Assembly (NCBI GenBank): GCA_034008185.1
Contig: CM067095.1
Span: 5,688,610-5,752,609 of the forward strand
From: Gorsachius magnificus
Taxonomy: Eukaryota > Chordata > Aves > Pelecaniformes > Ardeidae
Length of the DNA stretch: 64,000 nucleotides
Direction: 5' to 3'
Part shown: one piece after another, positions 39,471 to 52,540 of the stretch
Numbering within the stretch: the first letter of the stretch is position 1
Layout of the letters: each line of letters starts with the position of its first letter
The notes under the pieces: model-generated
The model's input: the letters and a program-made list of their open reading frames with translations, nothing else
Told to the model about the DNA's origin: nothing
Database searches by the model: none
Program-made: the position numbers and the translations under genes

Positions 39471-42281
39471 GAAGCACAGTAACACCATGGAGCAGGGGGA
39501 GGAAGGGAAGAGAGATCTCAAGTGTAGGAAGAAAGAAATATATTGCATAAACACCAACTTTAGTTAGGCATGATAGCAACCTTGAGGGATGTCAACCACT
39601 CGTGTGTGCAGCAATACTATACTTAATTTTTCATTTTAGACTATAATCCCACATGCTGGGACACCTGACTGTCATCCAGACCCAAATCTATCTCTCAGAG
39701 TCCTAAGATTTGCATTTTTGGGAGAATGTTTCTGAAAGATTTTAGGAGAGACAAGCATAAAATACATGAATTATGCACTTCCCCTATTCTTTCCTAAAAA
39801 AAAAACAAAACCAAAACTAAATTAAGATCCTTTCTTTCCCCAGGAAGTTCAAGTCCCTGTGAGATGATATCACAATTTTCTCCTGCAAATAAAAACTCAA
39901 AGATTTTATTAATTTTAGTAGCTTTACACACTATTTCAGTGAAAAATGCCTCTTCAAGCCGTTTCCTAGTTGCTCTCCCTGTTAGTTTGCATTCAAACAC
40001 CACACTAATGCAACTACTGGCGTCTAAATTGATGATGTTAAATTGGCGTAACCTCCTTGCACGGACACTCTCAAATTAGCTAGTTCCAATACATTTGATC
40101 TATATCAGCCACTCTTAAACCAATTTGAGCGTTCATGCTAAAGGACTACACCAGTTTAACTATGTGTACGCAGAAAATGATGTAGCTAAATTGCTGCAAT
40201 TTCCTTGGATTAAGGAGGCCTGGGAGAGCCTCGGCTTCCTCCTCGCGCCGCACGAAGAAGGAGCCATTCAAGCCACTGTAACTGACTTGGCCGAGGCTTT
40301 GATTCTCACTCCTTGGTGCAGATCCAAGACCTTTCCATATCGCCCCTCTGTCCAGGCTGTTAATACTGCGCAGCCAGGGCCCTTCCAGATCCCCATATCT
40401 CCATCCCTTCCTCCTCTCCATTGCTGCCTTCCCACCACTAATACCCAAGTTGTTTTCTCTCACTGCCATCCCCAAGATCTTGGCTTGGGATGCCATTTCT
40501 CCTGTCCTCCTGCAGGCTCAACAGGGCTATTCACAACCAGGCACAATCTACCAGATTTTCCTGTTGTGAACTTCTCTCGCTTTGGATTCTCACGGTGATC
40601 TCTGTCCTTTGGAAAAGGGACCCATCTAGGCACAATACGAGGTAGCAAAGAGAAAGGAAGCACTGAGGGCAAATGACATAAAGCTTTGTTCAAAGACCAC
40701 GCTGCTTCCCTACTGCACCACGAGCCAGCTACCAATCTACAAAACATCTGTTCAAATCGTTAGCTTTTTCTTTTGTTCAGGGATAAAGAGGAAGAGGTTA
40801 AGTCATCCTGTTTGTATACAGAGAGAGAAGTTAAAAACCATGCTACTACCACCCAATTGGCAAGATATCTTGGCAGCAGGACAGCATATAAAAATTTTAC
40901 ATGAAGCTCTTTCCAAATTAATTCCTTCTATGCTTCTGTTTTCAGGGTAATAGTGAAAGTTTCCCTCTTGAATTGCAAACCCCTGGGCTTAGCTGTGAGA
41001 TTACCAGGCCAGCAAGCATCTTATCAACACGGTAACACAGCAAAGTAACGCAAGAGGTTGTGGCTTTGTGTCTCAAGAACTGTGAGCGTATCTTGCACGT
41101 ACAGTCCTCCGGGGTGGTGAGGAGAAACAGCAGCCTAGGCAGGGGCACAAAGCACGACGAAGAGGAGTGCCCGGGCGAGCAAAACGTTGGCTGGATACAG
41201 GCAATCCATCATTGCATGGAGAAGGGAGAGAACAGCACCTCTCCAGTATGAGTGCATCTTAATTCTGTACGTTGGCCTGCCTTTCAGACACTAATAAAGT
41301 TGTTGGAAGAAAAAAAAACTTATTATTGGAGCTGAAGTAACATATTTTTAAAAGAAAATTTCTAAACCATGAGATGTATAACTTGGCTCTGCAGTGATCA
41401 CAGTGGGGAAAATAACTGGTAGCAGTTGTTATATGCCTGAAGAATGTGAATTCTGGAGAGTAGGAGGAATTAAGACTAGCAGAAGAAAGCTGAAGTATTA
41501 TAATGGGAAAAAAATAGCTATATAGAAGAGAGGCTTTTTCTCAAATAATTTCTTTCTACGGTTAAAGGTAAGTGCCATGGAACATCACTGCAGGAGGGTG
41601 AAAGCCTCTTATCGACTGAGATGAACTGCACGAACTTTTGCTATGACGAACATCTGCATGACCTCCATGCAGGAACTCTGGAAAAATGGCAAGCAGCTAA
41701 TTGGGTTTCCTTTCCAGTCACTCAATTTACAGCTACTTCCTGACCTCAACTTTACCACGTTTGGAGGCTTGGTGGTTTAATGAGCTAAAATTCATGCTTT
41801 TTCACAAACAGAACTTGTCCAGGTACGTTCCTGTATTTCTCCTAGGTTGTGGCCACTGCAACGCAGCAGCAGTTGCTTGTTGCTCCCCAGCAGACCCAGT
41901 TTTTGGAAGAACATGGGAAGGATGCTGCCTCCAATGCTCCTTTACTGAAACACGCCATCCGAAAAGCATGCAGATAGCGCTGACACATGGGGAAAGATTA
42001 GACAGAGCGGCACCATGGAGGAGCAGCAGCGGTCTGTGTGCTGCCACACGCAAAAGGAACTCCTGACCTCGGCTTGATGCATTTCTTCCATTTCAAGGAG
42101 ACGGAGCCGTAACAGCCCAGACGTGACAGTCCCACGGCAGCTTTAGCTGATGGAAGTTATAAGCTAACCAATTCCCACTCTTCCCTTTGCCCCCAGCCAT
42201 ATGTTCCCACCTTCTCTCTTGCACCAGTACCTTTATGACTAAGTGGTGAGGCAATTCAGGAAATTAGCCCAAAAGAAACTA

Positions 42282-42308
42282 TTTTTTTTTTTTTTTTTTT
42301 TTTTTTTT
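42282..42308 (-). repeat. Poly(T) run, 27 bases, poly(A) on the minus strand
   Basis: An uninterrupted T27 is followed on the plus strand by ATTATTATG. On the minus strand this is CATAATAAT then A27, which resembles the poly(A) tail of a retrotransposed copy. No source sequence is recognised upstream of the tail, so a simple A-rich tract remains equally likely. Confidence 0.9.
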
Positions 42309-43067
42309 ATTATTATGTTAGCTTTTGGCTGGTTAAGCTCCCTGCAGCAGTTCTGAGCACATACGCTAGTGGCTGGGAAGAAAGGGAACACCGGCCAGAG
42401 GCACGAGGGAGGGAGCTGGAGACCTTCTCCCTGTAAGCTGGGACCAGGCTGGCAGCATGGCCTCGGGCTCACGAGACCCTGTGGGGCTGGCACGGCACAG
42501 GGCAAGCTCCTCCTGCCCTGTTTTACAGGGACCTTCAGACGTTCAAAAGAGGAGGATCCTGGAAGCCGCCCCGGCTGTACTAAAGGCATGATGTCAAATA
42601 CACAGCTAGTTTTTTGCTGCAATAATTCCTTTGCATTCTGCTGTGCAAAACCACAGTTACAGCTCTCCCAGACCTTGCTGTTCTGTGGGAGAGCTTCCCA
42701 GCATGCATCTTCCTTCAATAATCTCCTGTATATTGCTGCAACCGACTTGGGCACCTACTTAATCTGTGACCTTACAGCTCCTGTCAAGCAGACTGTGACC
42801 CCCTCTAGACTCGTATTATCCATTACCAAATTTTCATTTTTATTAAGCTCAGCAGAGACTTCTTTCCTTCTCCTCTAGGAAGCATGAATTCTCTTGTGTC
42901 ATTTATTCCACAAATGATTTATACCAAGAGCCTGTCAACTACAGGAGGTACTTGCTTGTGCTTACTATACCTGCAAGTAGCTCTGTCCTTTCCGGGTCAT
43001 TACTAATAAAGCACTTATCCCTCATACAAGCACAAATGCCTCCCTGTGCTCTCGCAGGTATTTATCT

Positions 43068-43245
43068 GAGCACTTCAGACTCCTCAGTGGATTTATCCTC
43101 ACAGTGCTCTGGCGAGCTGGGCATCGGCGAGATTGCTGTTACACAGATAAAGAACAAGGCTTGGAGACTGAATTCAGCTCTTTGCTGCTTCGAGGGGACT
43201 TAATCTCCTGAATCAGGATGCTGTAACCACCAGACCGTTCTTCCT
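43068..43245 (+). mobile_element. MIR/CORE-SINE-like relic with tail
   Basis: It begins CTGAGCACTTCAGACTCCTC and continues with ATTTATCCTCACAGTGCTCT, GTTACACAGATAAAGAAC and, near the end, ATGCTGTAACCACCAGACCG. These match in order the CORE-SINE landmarks GAGCACTTTACA, ATCCTCACAACACCC, TTTTACAGATGAGGAAC and TGCTCTAACCACTAGACC. This is the most complete of the three SINE relics in the window. Confidence 0.6.
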
Positions 43246-45829
43246 CCTACTCCCCACATCTGCGTCCTCTTGGGACAGCAGGAAACTATGTGTGGTTCAT
43301 CCCAATTTCTCTGCTTTATCAGCCAGCCCCACACCAGCACAGTATTGCTGCCCCAACCTGCAGAAGAGAAGGCTTCGTCCTCTGGCCATTTCTTACTGAT
43401 GAAGTGCTTATGAAAGAGAGCATCGAAAACCTCGCGGCCCAGCCTGCATGACCTAAATCATCACCCTCCCGTCCCACTCCCCGTTTGCAGATGACTCACG
43501 AGATGAAGTCTCCCCACCGCTTAGCACCATTTGCTACGCAGCCAGCCAGATTTCACGAACAACAGTAAAACAAATATATTTGTCTTGCAACTAGAGAGCC
43601 AAGACAAGCAAGGAGCAAAGCTGGGGGCCAACTGTAACACCACAGATTTGGCAGTCAGCCCTCTTTCCAGCTCCTTATATATTTTTGTCCCAGCTTTCCA
43701 CATAGTTCTCCCTCTTTTCAGTATTTCTGGGCAGATCATCACACCCACCGAATAGCAACAAATGGCTGCGTGGCTAAGTGCTTGCCCTTGGTAAATTAAG
43801 GCATCTTCATGCTCCCTCCTCTCCCACTCTTACCACTCTCACTTTATCACAGGCGAGGCTGAGAAACCTGTTGCTGCTGTTTTTCTCTTTCAAACCCTAA
43901 AGCCAACTGGCAAACCAGAATTTAACCTCACAGCTGCTGAATACAGTTAGATTAATACACACTGGCCAAACAAAATATTGCTTTTAAAATGCAATTTGTG
44001 CTTGGCACTGAACACATTGGGAGAATTCAGAGCAATTTGCACTACAGACCAGCTCATAACCCAATGCAGAAAGTGCTTTGATGCCCCCAATTTACATCTG
44101 ACAGCCTTAATGCATTTTGGAAAGAGGCAGCAGAGTAGAAAGCCCCTGCACTGATCACAACTGATGTAAGAAAACTGAAAACACTTAATTGCTTCTAATT
44201 TTTTGTAAAATTCTGCTGTGTGCACACCCTCTCTTTCCAAAATCTAAAAAGTCACAGCAAGACGGTGGAAAAGATGGGGAAATCCTGGCAAGTTATGATG
44301 ACCCTTTTAGCCTGAAAACCTTCCTTAGTGATCCAAAATACACCTGGCAGTTTATTTCTGGGGGGGTGGGGGAAAGAAAGGCGCAACGGAAAGCTTTCAC
44401 CTATGGTTATCTGTACCCAGCTGCACATGTATTCATCTGCACAGGTATTTACAGTCAATCTCTTGCAGACACAAGGCATATTTCCCCACAACAATAAAAG
44501 TCAGTTCAAAGCAGGCTGCTCCCATTGAAGTCCCTAGGAGTTTTTTCTCCCCCGTCATTTTTAGCAGGAGTTGGAGTTGGGCCCGTTGAGATAGTTTGCT
44601 TCAGGAAAACCCTCACTTGTTGACTAGGGCTCAGCAGGAAAAAACAGAGAGAGTAACTTATTTTTATTGATTACGCCCATTCCCCAAATAATTTGAAATT
44701 AATCCTCCAATTTCGGTTCAAGCTGCTCTTCTGCTGTGCTTGGTTGCTGAAGGAGAAAAGGTTCTGGAGAAAGCAACACAGGTGAATTACATTTGCTCAA
44801 CAATTTCAGCATTAAATAATCTGCCCATAACTCAGGCTCGCTCGAAAGGTATGCTGCAATGATCTGACATAAAATATAGCCCTGCTAGGCCAAAAAAGAT
44901 AAACCAGGGATACCTTCATATTTAAAGGAGAAACAGTGAAGGATTTCATATTTTAATGAGACACAGATGCCGACCACTGAATGAATCACTCTGCCCACAA
45001 TTAAAGAGTCTTCTGATGTCTGAAGACTCTTCCTGTCATGAAAACTCTTGGATGCTATTTCATCTCCATCCTAAGCCTGATTTCAGACTGAGAGAGGGGG
45101 ATCCAAATGTTGATGTCACCCCAGACACCAGTTATAGTCTCCACTTCCCTTTTGAAGAACTTGGTATTAATTTCTGTCTATTCAGGTTTTTATGTTTTTA
45201 TAGGTCTTCAGGCACCCTTAGAGCTAGACAGGAGATATGAAAAATCAACAACGGACCCAAGGAATTTCCAGGCACTGTACTTTAGCATTTCATGCAAAAC
45301 AGCAGTGTTTAAATTAGGGGTCTGTCTCACTAACATACAAACCACAGTAAAAAATTAGAAAAATTGACTTTCAAGTACACAAAGAACACAAGAATATTTC
45401 GCAGTTTTGCTGATGATTCAACCATAACAATATCTGGCAAATGAAAATTGCAGGCAGAAGTTGGACCTTTATTATTATTAACCAGCTGGACTAACTGGTG
45501 GCAAAAAAAAAAAGGAAAAAGGAGCTTCCAGGTACACAGTCTTTCCACCAGATGCCCAAAAGCTCATGTCTCACCCAGTTAACCACATGTCCAAAAAAAG
45601 CTTCTCTTTTTTCCAATTAAGTTGGAATTTTGTATTTAAATTTACTTTTCACTACTCCTCCCTGGGCATGAATAAATCTCTCAGCTTTTCCTGCTACAAG
45701 GTAAAATGATGGTTTTGAAAAAAATAAATAAATCTTATCTTGGGCTGAAAAATCACCTGAGGGTACTCTCGCTTCATTTCAGCTGCAGCCTCCCCAGGGA
45801 AATGGGTCCCCATGTTTAACCAGCCGCCT

Positions 45830-47340
45830 TCTTGCAAATTCTTCCTAATGTCTCTTCTGACAGCCAGTATCCTCCTTGAACAGTGACACTCAGAACTAAA
45901 CGTATTGTACCCACTACCAGAACCAGGTTAAATGAACAGAATGCCTTGCATATTTTATAATAAACCATATTTCTATGTCCTGATGATTTTTTTTTTCCCC
46001 CCCTATAATAAAATGGCATTGTGGATCCAGGGATATTTAGTGGTCTGCTGTAATCCCGAAATCCTCCACGCACACTTTCTTTTATCACTTCTGGCAGAAC
46101 AGGTACCTGACCAGTTCTGGTCTTTCACAGCTGTTCATTCCTTCTTTACTTAACATTGCTAAGCTGTAACCTATTTTTTTCAGACCGTTTCTATTATTTC
46201 ACATCCCCCGAATCCTAGTCCTGAACTCGGCTGTGCGTGTACCTGTCTCAGCTTTGCATCATCCACAAAGTGAATAACCCTACTCTCTAGTATGTCATCC
46301 CAGTATTAATGGAAGGAGTGACTGCCGGAGGAGCTGCTGGTCTCCAGCTCTTCCAGGGACTGCTGCCTTCTACGTGCTTAGAAACAACTTGATCAACCTT
46401 ATCATACTTCTCTGAAAAAACTTCTCTCAGCACTACAGGCTTCCCAGCCCTACAGCTCCTCTCTTTCTCCCCTTTTGAAAGATATCCCATTAAGTTTTCT
46501 TTCCTCCAGTCTTCTCAAGCTTCATCTGTCCTCCACAGATTTTCAAAGATTATCACTAATGGCACTGAAATCGCTTCAGCCGGTTTTTTAACTACCCAGA
46601 GCTGAATTCCTCCAGGCTCTGCTAACTTAAACATTCAAACCTATTCTTTCCTTCTTTCCTGATAGCGTGCTGGCTGCACGGCTGCAGCCGACCCTCTCAG
46701 AAGAACAGAAAGGATAACAAAGTCATTCAGCACTTCTGCTTTCTCACTTCCATCTTCTGAGAGTTTTTCCTTTCCACCGAGCAGTGGACGAACTCATTCC
46801 CTGGCCCAGCACTTGCTACAAATACATTTATAGAAACCCCTCTGGCTGCCCTTTATGGCTTTTGCCAGTTGTAGCTCATTTGGACTTTAGCCCTCTCATT
46901 TTTCTTTGCATGTTCATGCTAAAATTATTCTCAATAGTTTGACCTACTCTCCAATTTTTTTATGTTACTTTTGCGTTTCAGGTCATTAAAGAACCCGTGA
47001 TTTAGCTAAAGTAATCTTTTACTACATTTCCCATCTGTCCTCTCCATTAAGGGAGTTCATACTTGCGCCATTAAATTTGCTTCTCTAAGAAACTTTCAAC
47101 TCTCCTAAACTTCCTTTGCTCTCCAAGCAGCTTGCCAAGACCGAAGCTCTGAGCTGTCTGAAATCCGCTTCCTTGGAACCCATTATCTTCCCCGTGCTGC
47201 TCTCCCTACTTTTCTTCTTAATAATCAGCAGTCTGGCAATCTAGAGATGTTTTAATTTTAGAAAAGCTATTCTGCCCAGGTACAGTCATTTCCTAAATTT
47301 TCCAACCAAGGGCTGAGTTCTAGTTCCAGATCAGTTTATA
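45830..47340 (-). mobile_element. Ancient CR1-superfamily LINE relic (ORF2 region)
   Basis: The minus strand carries decayed pieces of a CR1-type LINE ORF2 in the correct order. At 46821-46877 it reads ELQLAKAIKGSQRGFYKCI, close to the ELQLAKD-KGNKKGFFKYI segment between endonuclease and reverse transcriptase in CR1 proteins. Just upstream (about 46940-47010) it reads LNHGFFNDLKRKS, matching the W-LNQEIFNDLKHKK segment. At 46249-46272 it reads HFVDDAKL, the reverse-transcriptase FADDTKL active-site motif. Around 45900 a trace of the EYCVQFW segment remains. Many stops and frame changes break it, so it is long dead. Roughly 100 bp seem missing between the linker and the active-site motif. No 3' tail is seen. 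The orientation matches the host gene. The L3/CR1 subfamily cannot be named by eye. Confidence 0.85.
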
Positions 47341-49116
47341 TCTGTTTTGGGAGCTTTGTGTTCTGGAGAGGAACAAGGGTGTACTTCAAGCACTTTGAAG
47401 AAATTTCCCTGCTGAAGTCTCACAGCCAAACCTGTCCTGCCTCAAAGCATCAAAAGGAATTTGCAAAGTATGAAGAGGAGGGGGAAAAAAAAAAAATCTC
47501 AGACTTTTCTGGAGGGACACACTCATCCTCCAAAGTATCTGAATCTCTAGGTTAGTGTCCTTAGAAAAGGCTGCAGAATCCGCCTTGCTGCTGGCACAAG
47601 ATATAATGAAGGATTTAAGTGCAGGTTGTAAAATTCTATGTGCTGTCCTAGATAATTTATACCTTTCCAAATGATGCCTCTCCATTCCTTAAATACGGGA
47701 TATCACCCTCGAGGAGGCAGCCCTGACCCCAGTCCTTTCAACACCCTCCCTCTGCACAGGGGATACTTATATCCTACCGCCGTGCTTAGCTGCACAGTAG
47801 CAGTCAATAGGGAAGAGTGGCTTAGACAGAGGAGCTAGGGAAGAACAAATATTTTTATAGCAGCCCCCTAATACTTAGAAGTAGGGAAGGAAGACGACAG
47901 CATGTACAAGGGAGCCATTGAAAACAGCACTGCTCCTAACATGTGCTTCGAAAGATATCTGTTATCTGGGGTTTGCCAGCTGGCTCCTGTATGCACAAGA
48001 TCACACTGCCTTTAACTCTGTTTGCTTCGCCGTTCCCAGAAACGCAGTCTTTGCCCTGAAGAAAAATCCCATCCCTCTGCTGGCTGTGATTAGCTGGCCC
48101 CAAACAGCCCCCGCCACCCAGGCTTCAGCAGGGCATGTCTGTGGGGAGCCAGGCCACCCCACCGCGCCCCCCTTCCCCAAGGGAGCCACTAGCACCCTGG
48201 CTAAGTCCTGGCAGCTCTCCTGGGGAGGCCTGCAAGGAATGCATTTCAGCTCCTCCAAATCCCCATCACCTCTAGCCCTATCAGCTATTGTCTCCTGTAA
48301 CAGGAAAGAAAGAAAGAAAAAAAAAAATAAGGTAGAATCCCCACACCATCCTAGGGAAGGGACCGTGCCCTGTACTAGGAAGGCAGGCAACCCCTCTCCC
48401 CAGGGTCCCTGCTAATCCCACTTGCAGGAATCCCACCTTCCTTCCCAACACTTGATCTGCCAACAGCCGATCTCAGGCACGGGGGAGTGCAGCATCACTG
48501 GGAGGACCAGCACACCCCCAGTCCCTCAGCAACCGTGATTCTCCTGCCCCCGCTCCTGAAGCCCAGTTATCACCAAGTCCAGAAGAAGAAATCTGGCTTG
48601 GACCTTGCAGGGAAGCAGAACACGTTAGCCATGGGATTAACACAACATAACTACGGTGCAAACAGGTTATCCACAACCTGGTCCACACTGAGGATCCATA
48701 TTACCAGCGTAGTTTCTGGCTGTTCCCTATTGGGCAGTACAGCTCCTGTAAACGTTTCAAGCTTCACCTTAAAATAATTTAGGTCCTTGCTCCCATGACC
48801 ATCTTTGGCCAAAACCCACTCCTAAGAACATCTGGACATTGTCGGTATGCCCTCTCACAGAAATTAAGACTATAGCGTTCCCCTACAGAAGCAGTATTTC
48901 TCCTGCTAATTTGCTTTTACCCAACTATTTGCACCTCCATCAAACATCCGAAACTGTCTGTATTAATATTTGGGTCGCTGGTTTATTTTTTCTTTCTAGT
49001 TTGTTTCCATTTAGGGTGTGCTTCTCCATTTAATATTAAATCGACAGTGACAGATCATCACTTATTTTCCAAATTCACTAAACTGTTTAATAAATAATTT
49101 TTAGAAACAGATTTGT

Positions 49117-49138
49117 GGCGCGCGCACACACACACACT
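49117..49138 (+). repeat. (CG)n(CA)n dinucleotide tract
   Basis: A short alternating purine-pyrimidine tract: GCGCGCG followed by CACACA repeats. It has Z-DNA-forming potential and no other obvious role. Confidence 0.9.
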
Positions 49139-49409
49139 AAGGCAAAATAAAGATGACAGCACATTTGAACAAGGCAGCAATAAAACAGTGATAGTAATAA
49201 AGAATAAAAATGCTGTATCAGGTTGCCATGGGAACCAGCATTCAAGGACTCCAGGTAACGTTGTAAAACATGCCACTGAGCATAAAGCAGCTAAGCAGGT
49301 TAAGAGGTTATTTATTAGGCTGCAACATGTTGTGCAGTGCCCTCTGGTGAGAGCGCAAGAGACACACAAACGGGTTCAAAACTGAGGCAGAAGATGCAAG
49401 TATTCGTGC

Positions 49410-49600
49410 CCCGCGCGCATCACTGGCAGTTGCATACATTGGGAGGAAGCGGAGCGCGCCGCAGGCAGCGTGCGGAAGGTACGGCTGCGTGCAGAGCTAC
49501 GGAGAGGTGACGCCAGGACACGCACCCATGCCAGCTTTCATCTCCCTCCCGTAGGAGCCAAGAGCACGGTAGCGCACAAGCGAAGTTACCAAGGGCTCCA
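49410..49600. promoter_or_regulatory. CpG-dense patch 1
   Basis: CpG dinucleotides cluster here (CCGCGCGC, GGAGCGCGCCGC, GTGCGG, TACGGC, CTACGGAG, GACGCC, CACGCACC) inside a CpG-poor intron. Candidate internal promoter or methylation-free enhancer. No TATA box or first exon is identified. Confidence 0.35.
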
Positions 49601-50879
49601 GGAAACATTTCAGTAGGTGGGACCTGCCGACCCCTGCCAAGTGCTGCTTTTCCTGCTGAGGGTAATGGGACTGGCTAGATGAAAGCTAGAGTAGGTATGA
49701 TTAAGGCCAGTAAGCACAATTCTCGGTCACAGTATGTTTTCCTAAGGACTGAAAGTGTAACTGTTCCACACCCAGAAATCTCACTAAAATTAGAAGCAGT
49801 TCCCCACATGGAAGAGTTGCAAAACCAGGCTCAGATTCCCTGGAGCCCACGAGCACCGCATGCCCGGCAAAGGAACACAGAGAAATGACTCAACAAGGGA
49901 AGGAGCCCATGTGTAAAAAAAAAAAAAAAACCAAAAAAGCAATTCAATTGAACTCAAGGTAAAAACCACCCTAAAGTGCCCTTTATCATGAGACAAAAAA
50001 ACAACCAAATGTTCTTAAGCATCCTGACAATGCAAAACAACTTCCACAACTGCACCCCTTCCATACAAAACAGAGGACGCTGCAAAGCACTCAGAGCAAC
50101 GTGCTCCATTGCAACCTCGCAATGAAACTCCAGGCTCACCTGGAGGTCTGTGCCTGAATGCAAACCACAGACATCCATGCGTCCTGCCAGGTACCATCAG
50201 TTAACTGTAAGCATTTATTTGGGGGAGCAGAGTAGCTTGCTTACAGATATCACAGCATAGGATTTTCTTTTTTTTTCCCCACAGGCCTTTCCGTGAGGAA
50301 ATCAATATAAAATCCAGTTAAATTATTTCGAATAAACCCTGCTAATATTTTGTATAGATTGGCTCCTCCAAAACTGCCATCAGAGCTAACACCATCCCAT
50401 TCCATCGCCCTTCCTGTTATACCTAAAATAAGGGAAATCACAACACAGAGAGAGAATGATTTTCAAGCCTTGCCAAAACCTTGCATAACACAAGGCATGG
50501 CTGGATTACTTTTTTCTATCAGCAAAGCCAGACATTTAGCCTAATATCCAGCAGTGCTTTCAGTGCAGCTTTCCCCTGTTGGGACTCGGGGCAGTGCACG
50601 TCCAGCTCCCAGCACCACTCTGCCGACAGCCACCTCCAGTACCCGTAGCAGCTCTGTGGCTAGCAGAAGACTTGCATTTGTATTTATACTGCAGAAATAC
50701 TGCTGGGGGGGTGGAGGTGGGGGCTGGAATATGAAACCCGGCTCTCCTTGTTTTCCCCTGCACTGTTAAAGCTGTCAATTCAATTCTCCCCCCACTAAGT
50801 GGCACCAATGCACCGCAAACCACAATGAAAACATCTGTACAGACAGCTTATAAATAAATATTCCCCTGTCTTCCTGAGC

Positions 50880-51010
50880 CTGGCCCGCAGCGGGGGAAAT
50901 CAAACAAGCGGGGGACTGCGTGCGGGAAGGGGCCGCGGGCGCTGCCGCAGGCCAGCTCTGCCCCCGCGAGGCAGCCTCCGCGCCCCAGCAGCAGCCTGGC
51001 GGGGCTGCCT
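50880..51010. promoter_or_regulatory. CpG-dense patch 2
   Basis: About 16 CpGs in roughly 130 bases (GGGGCCGCGGGCGCTGCCGC, CCCCGCGAGG, CCGCGCCCC). It is short for a CpG island but far above the surrounding sequence. It adjoins an AT-rich stretch with TTTTAATTACATTT. Candidate alternative promoter on either strand. Confidence 0.4.
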
Positions 51011-52504
51011 CTCCCCCATCATCAACATTTTAATTACATTTCCACGAAGGAAATGCAGCTTGTGGGGACGCAAGAAAAGAGAAAAAGGCAAACAGGCAAT
51101 CTTGTGTTAATTGTGCACCCCGCTACCTGCTCTCGTTTTGAAAAGGGGTGCAGGGACAGCAGCAACCGTCGAAACCCGCGCAGCGTTGAGCCAAGCCCAA
51201 CCCAGACTCCATGCAGTTGAACCGCATGTGATCTACAACACAAATCAAACTGTGAACGCCGAAGCACTGCCATTTTTCTTTCAGACAGCCCCTGCGAGGC
51301 CCTTTTGTTGAGGAGAGCTGCAAAGACCGCCCTCAGCTCCTGGCTGAATCACCCAAGGCTTTGCCCAGCTTTACCTGCCAGACACTTGCAGGACCGTAGA
51401 GCAGGTACATGGGGCAGGGACAACTCTGCTGTGAATCAAATCTACTGTAAAAAACCAAATCTATAGCTCAAACTTACTGTAGCTGGGAAAAGGTTATGCA
51501 AATCACTAAACCCATTTATGCTATGTTAACCATCATGCAAGGGCAGAAGCTAATGGTGAAAAATGTTTAAGAAATATCTTCTCACTAGTGCTCCTAAAGA
51601 GACGTGACAATTAACCAAAAATGCATCAAAGAACAACTAAATTACTAAGCAAAAATGTACTTCACTCATACCAATACAAATGGGAACAATGTTTGGGACA
51701 TTTCCCTTGTCATGGCTTGCCATTTGGAAGAGCGATGGCAATGGCCACTGCTGGCTGGGGAAACCAGGCTGTGGGCTGAGCGAAGGTCAAAGGATGCCGT
51801 GTTCAAACTGGCACGTCACCTCCGTAGTAACATATCAAATACTTCAAGACAACTTATTAGCGATCGCATATTCTAGGTATTTCAGCTCCAGCACAACGTC
51901 AAGAGTGTGACAGTCACACAGAGGCAGCCAAGGGACTGAGAGCCTGTGTTTCAGAAAGGATCAAAAGATGATAGTAGCCTGCACTGTGTGCTGGAGGAGA
52001 AAAGAACTCCATGTATAAACATGGCACTGCCTCTACAGCAGCTGTTTTCATTATTGATCCACGGTAACCTGTGGTATTTATATACCATGGGATGTACGGC
52101 AGCGGGTGAATGCACACGTGCTGCCAGAGCACTGTGCTGAGCAATGCCCGGAGAGGACGAGCAGAACCTGGCAGCGATGGAAGATGGGTCTCAGTGGTTC
52201 CCCCAGCATCTGTCTCACATTTGCTTCAGCAGAAAGCTGCTGGAAGAGGGAAGCCCCATAACACATTCCCATGCAGGCCAGCCTGGCCAGACACCCAGAT
52301 CCCAGTGCTGGAAGCTGACAGACATTGACCCCCCCCCAGCCCAGGAGAACTGCCTGGGGCTGATGGTCACCCTACTCCAGACATACCAATGTGCCCTCCT
52401 TAATTAGCAACATGCAATGGCCACAGAGGAATTACTTCCCTTCATCTACAACCAGTTAAAGAGCCACAATCACCACCTTTTTATTCCAGCAAATCTGAGC
52501 AGTT

Positions 52505-52540
52505 ATCCCTAAGGGGAGGAAAATATCCCTAAGGGGATGA
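52505..52540 (+). repeat. Two-copy tandem repeat, 20-bp period
   Basis: ATCCCTAAGGGGA occurs at 52505-52517 and again at 52525-52537, giving a 20-bp period. A short local duplication. Confidence 0.85.

Noticed and set aside
40125..40598. 157-codon plus-strand open frame
   Set aside because: The opposite strand is open as well, the protein is Pro/Ser/Phe-rich without motifs, and no promoter or splice signal supports it.
42239..42878. Overlapping 169- and 171-codon frames on both strands
   Set aside because: Both strands being open points to GC composition. The minus frame translates the T27 tract as polylysine. No family resemblance.
47918..48415. 165-codon plus-strand and 129-codon minus-strand frames
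   Set aside because: Pro/Ala/Ser-rich composition, A- or T-rich homopolymer translated as Lys or Phe runs, and no recognisable domain.
50900..51091. Arg/Pro/Ala-rich 63-codon minus frame over the CpG patch, as an alternative first exon
   Set aside because: The composition follows from the CpG-rich DNA. No match to the family's N-terminus and no clear donor. Kept only as a CpG patch.
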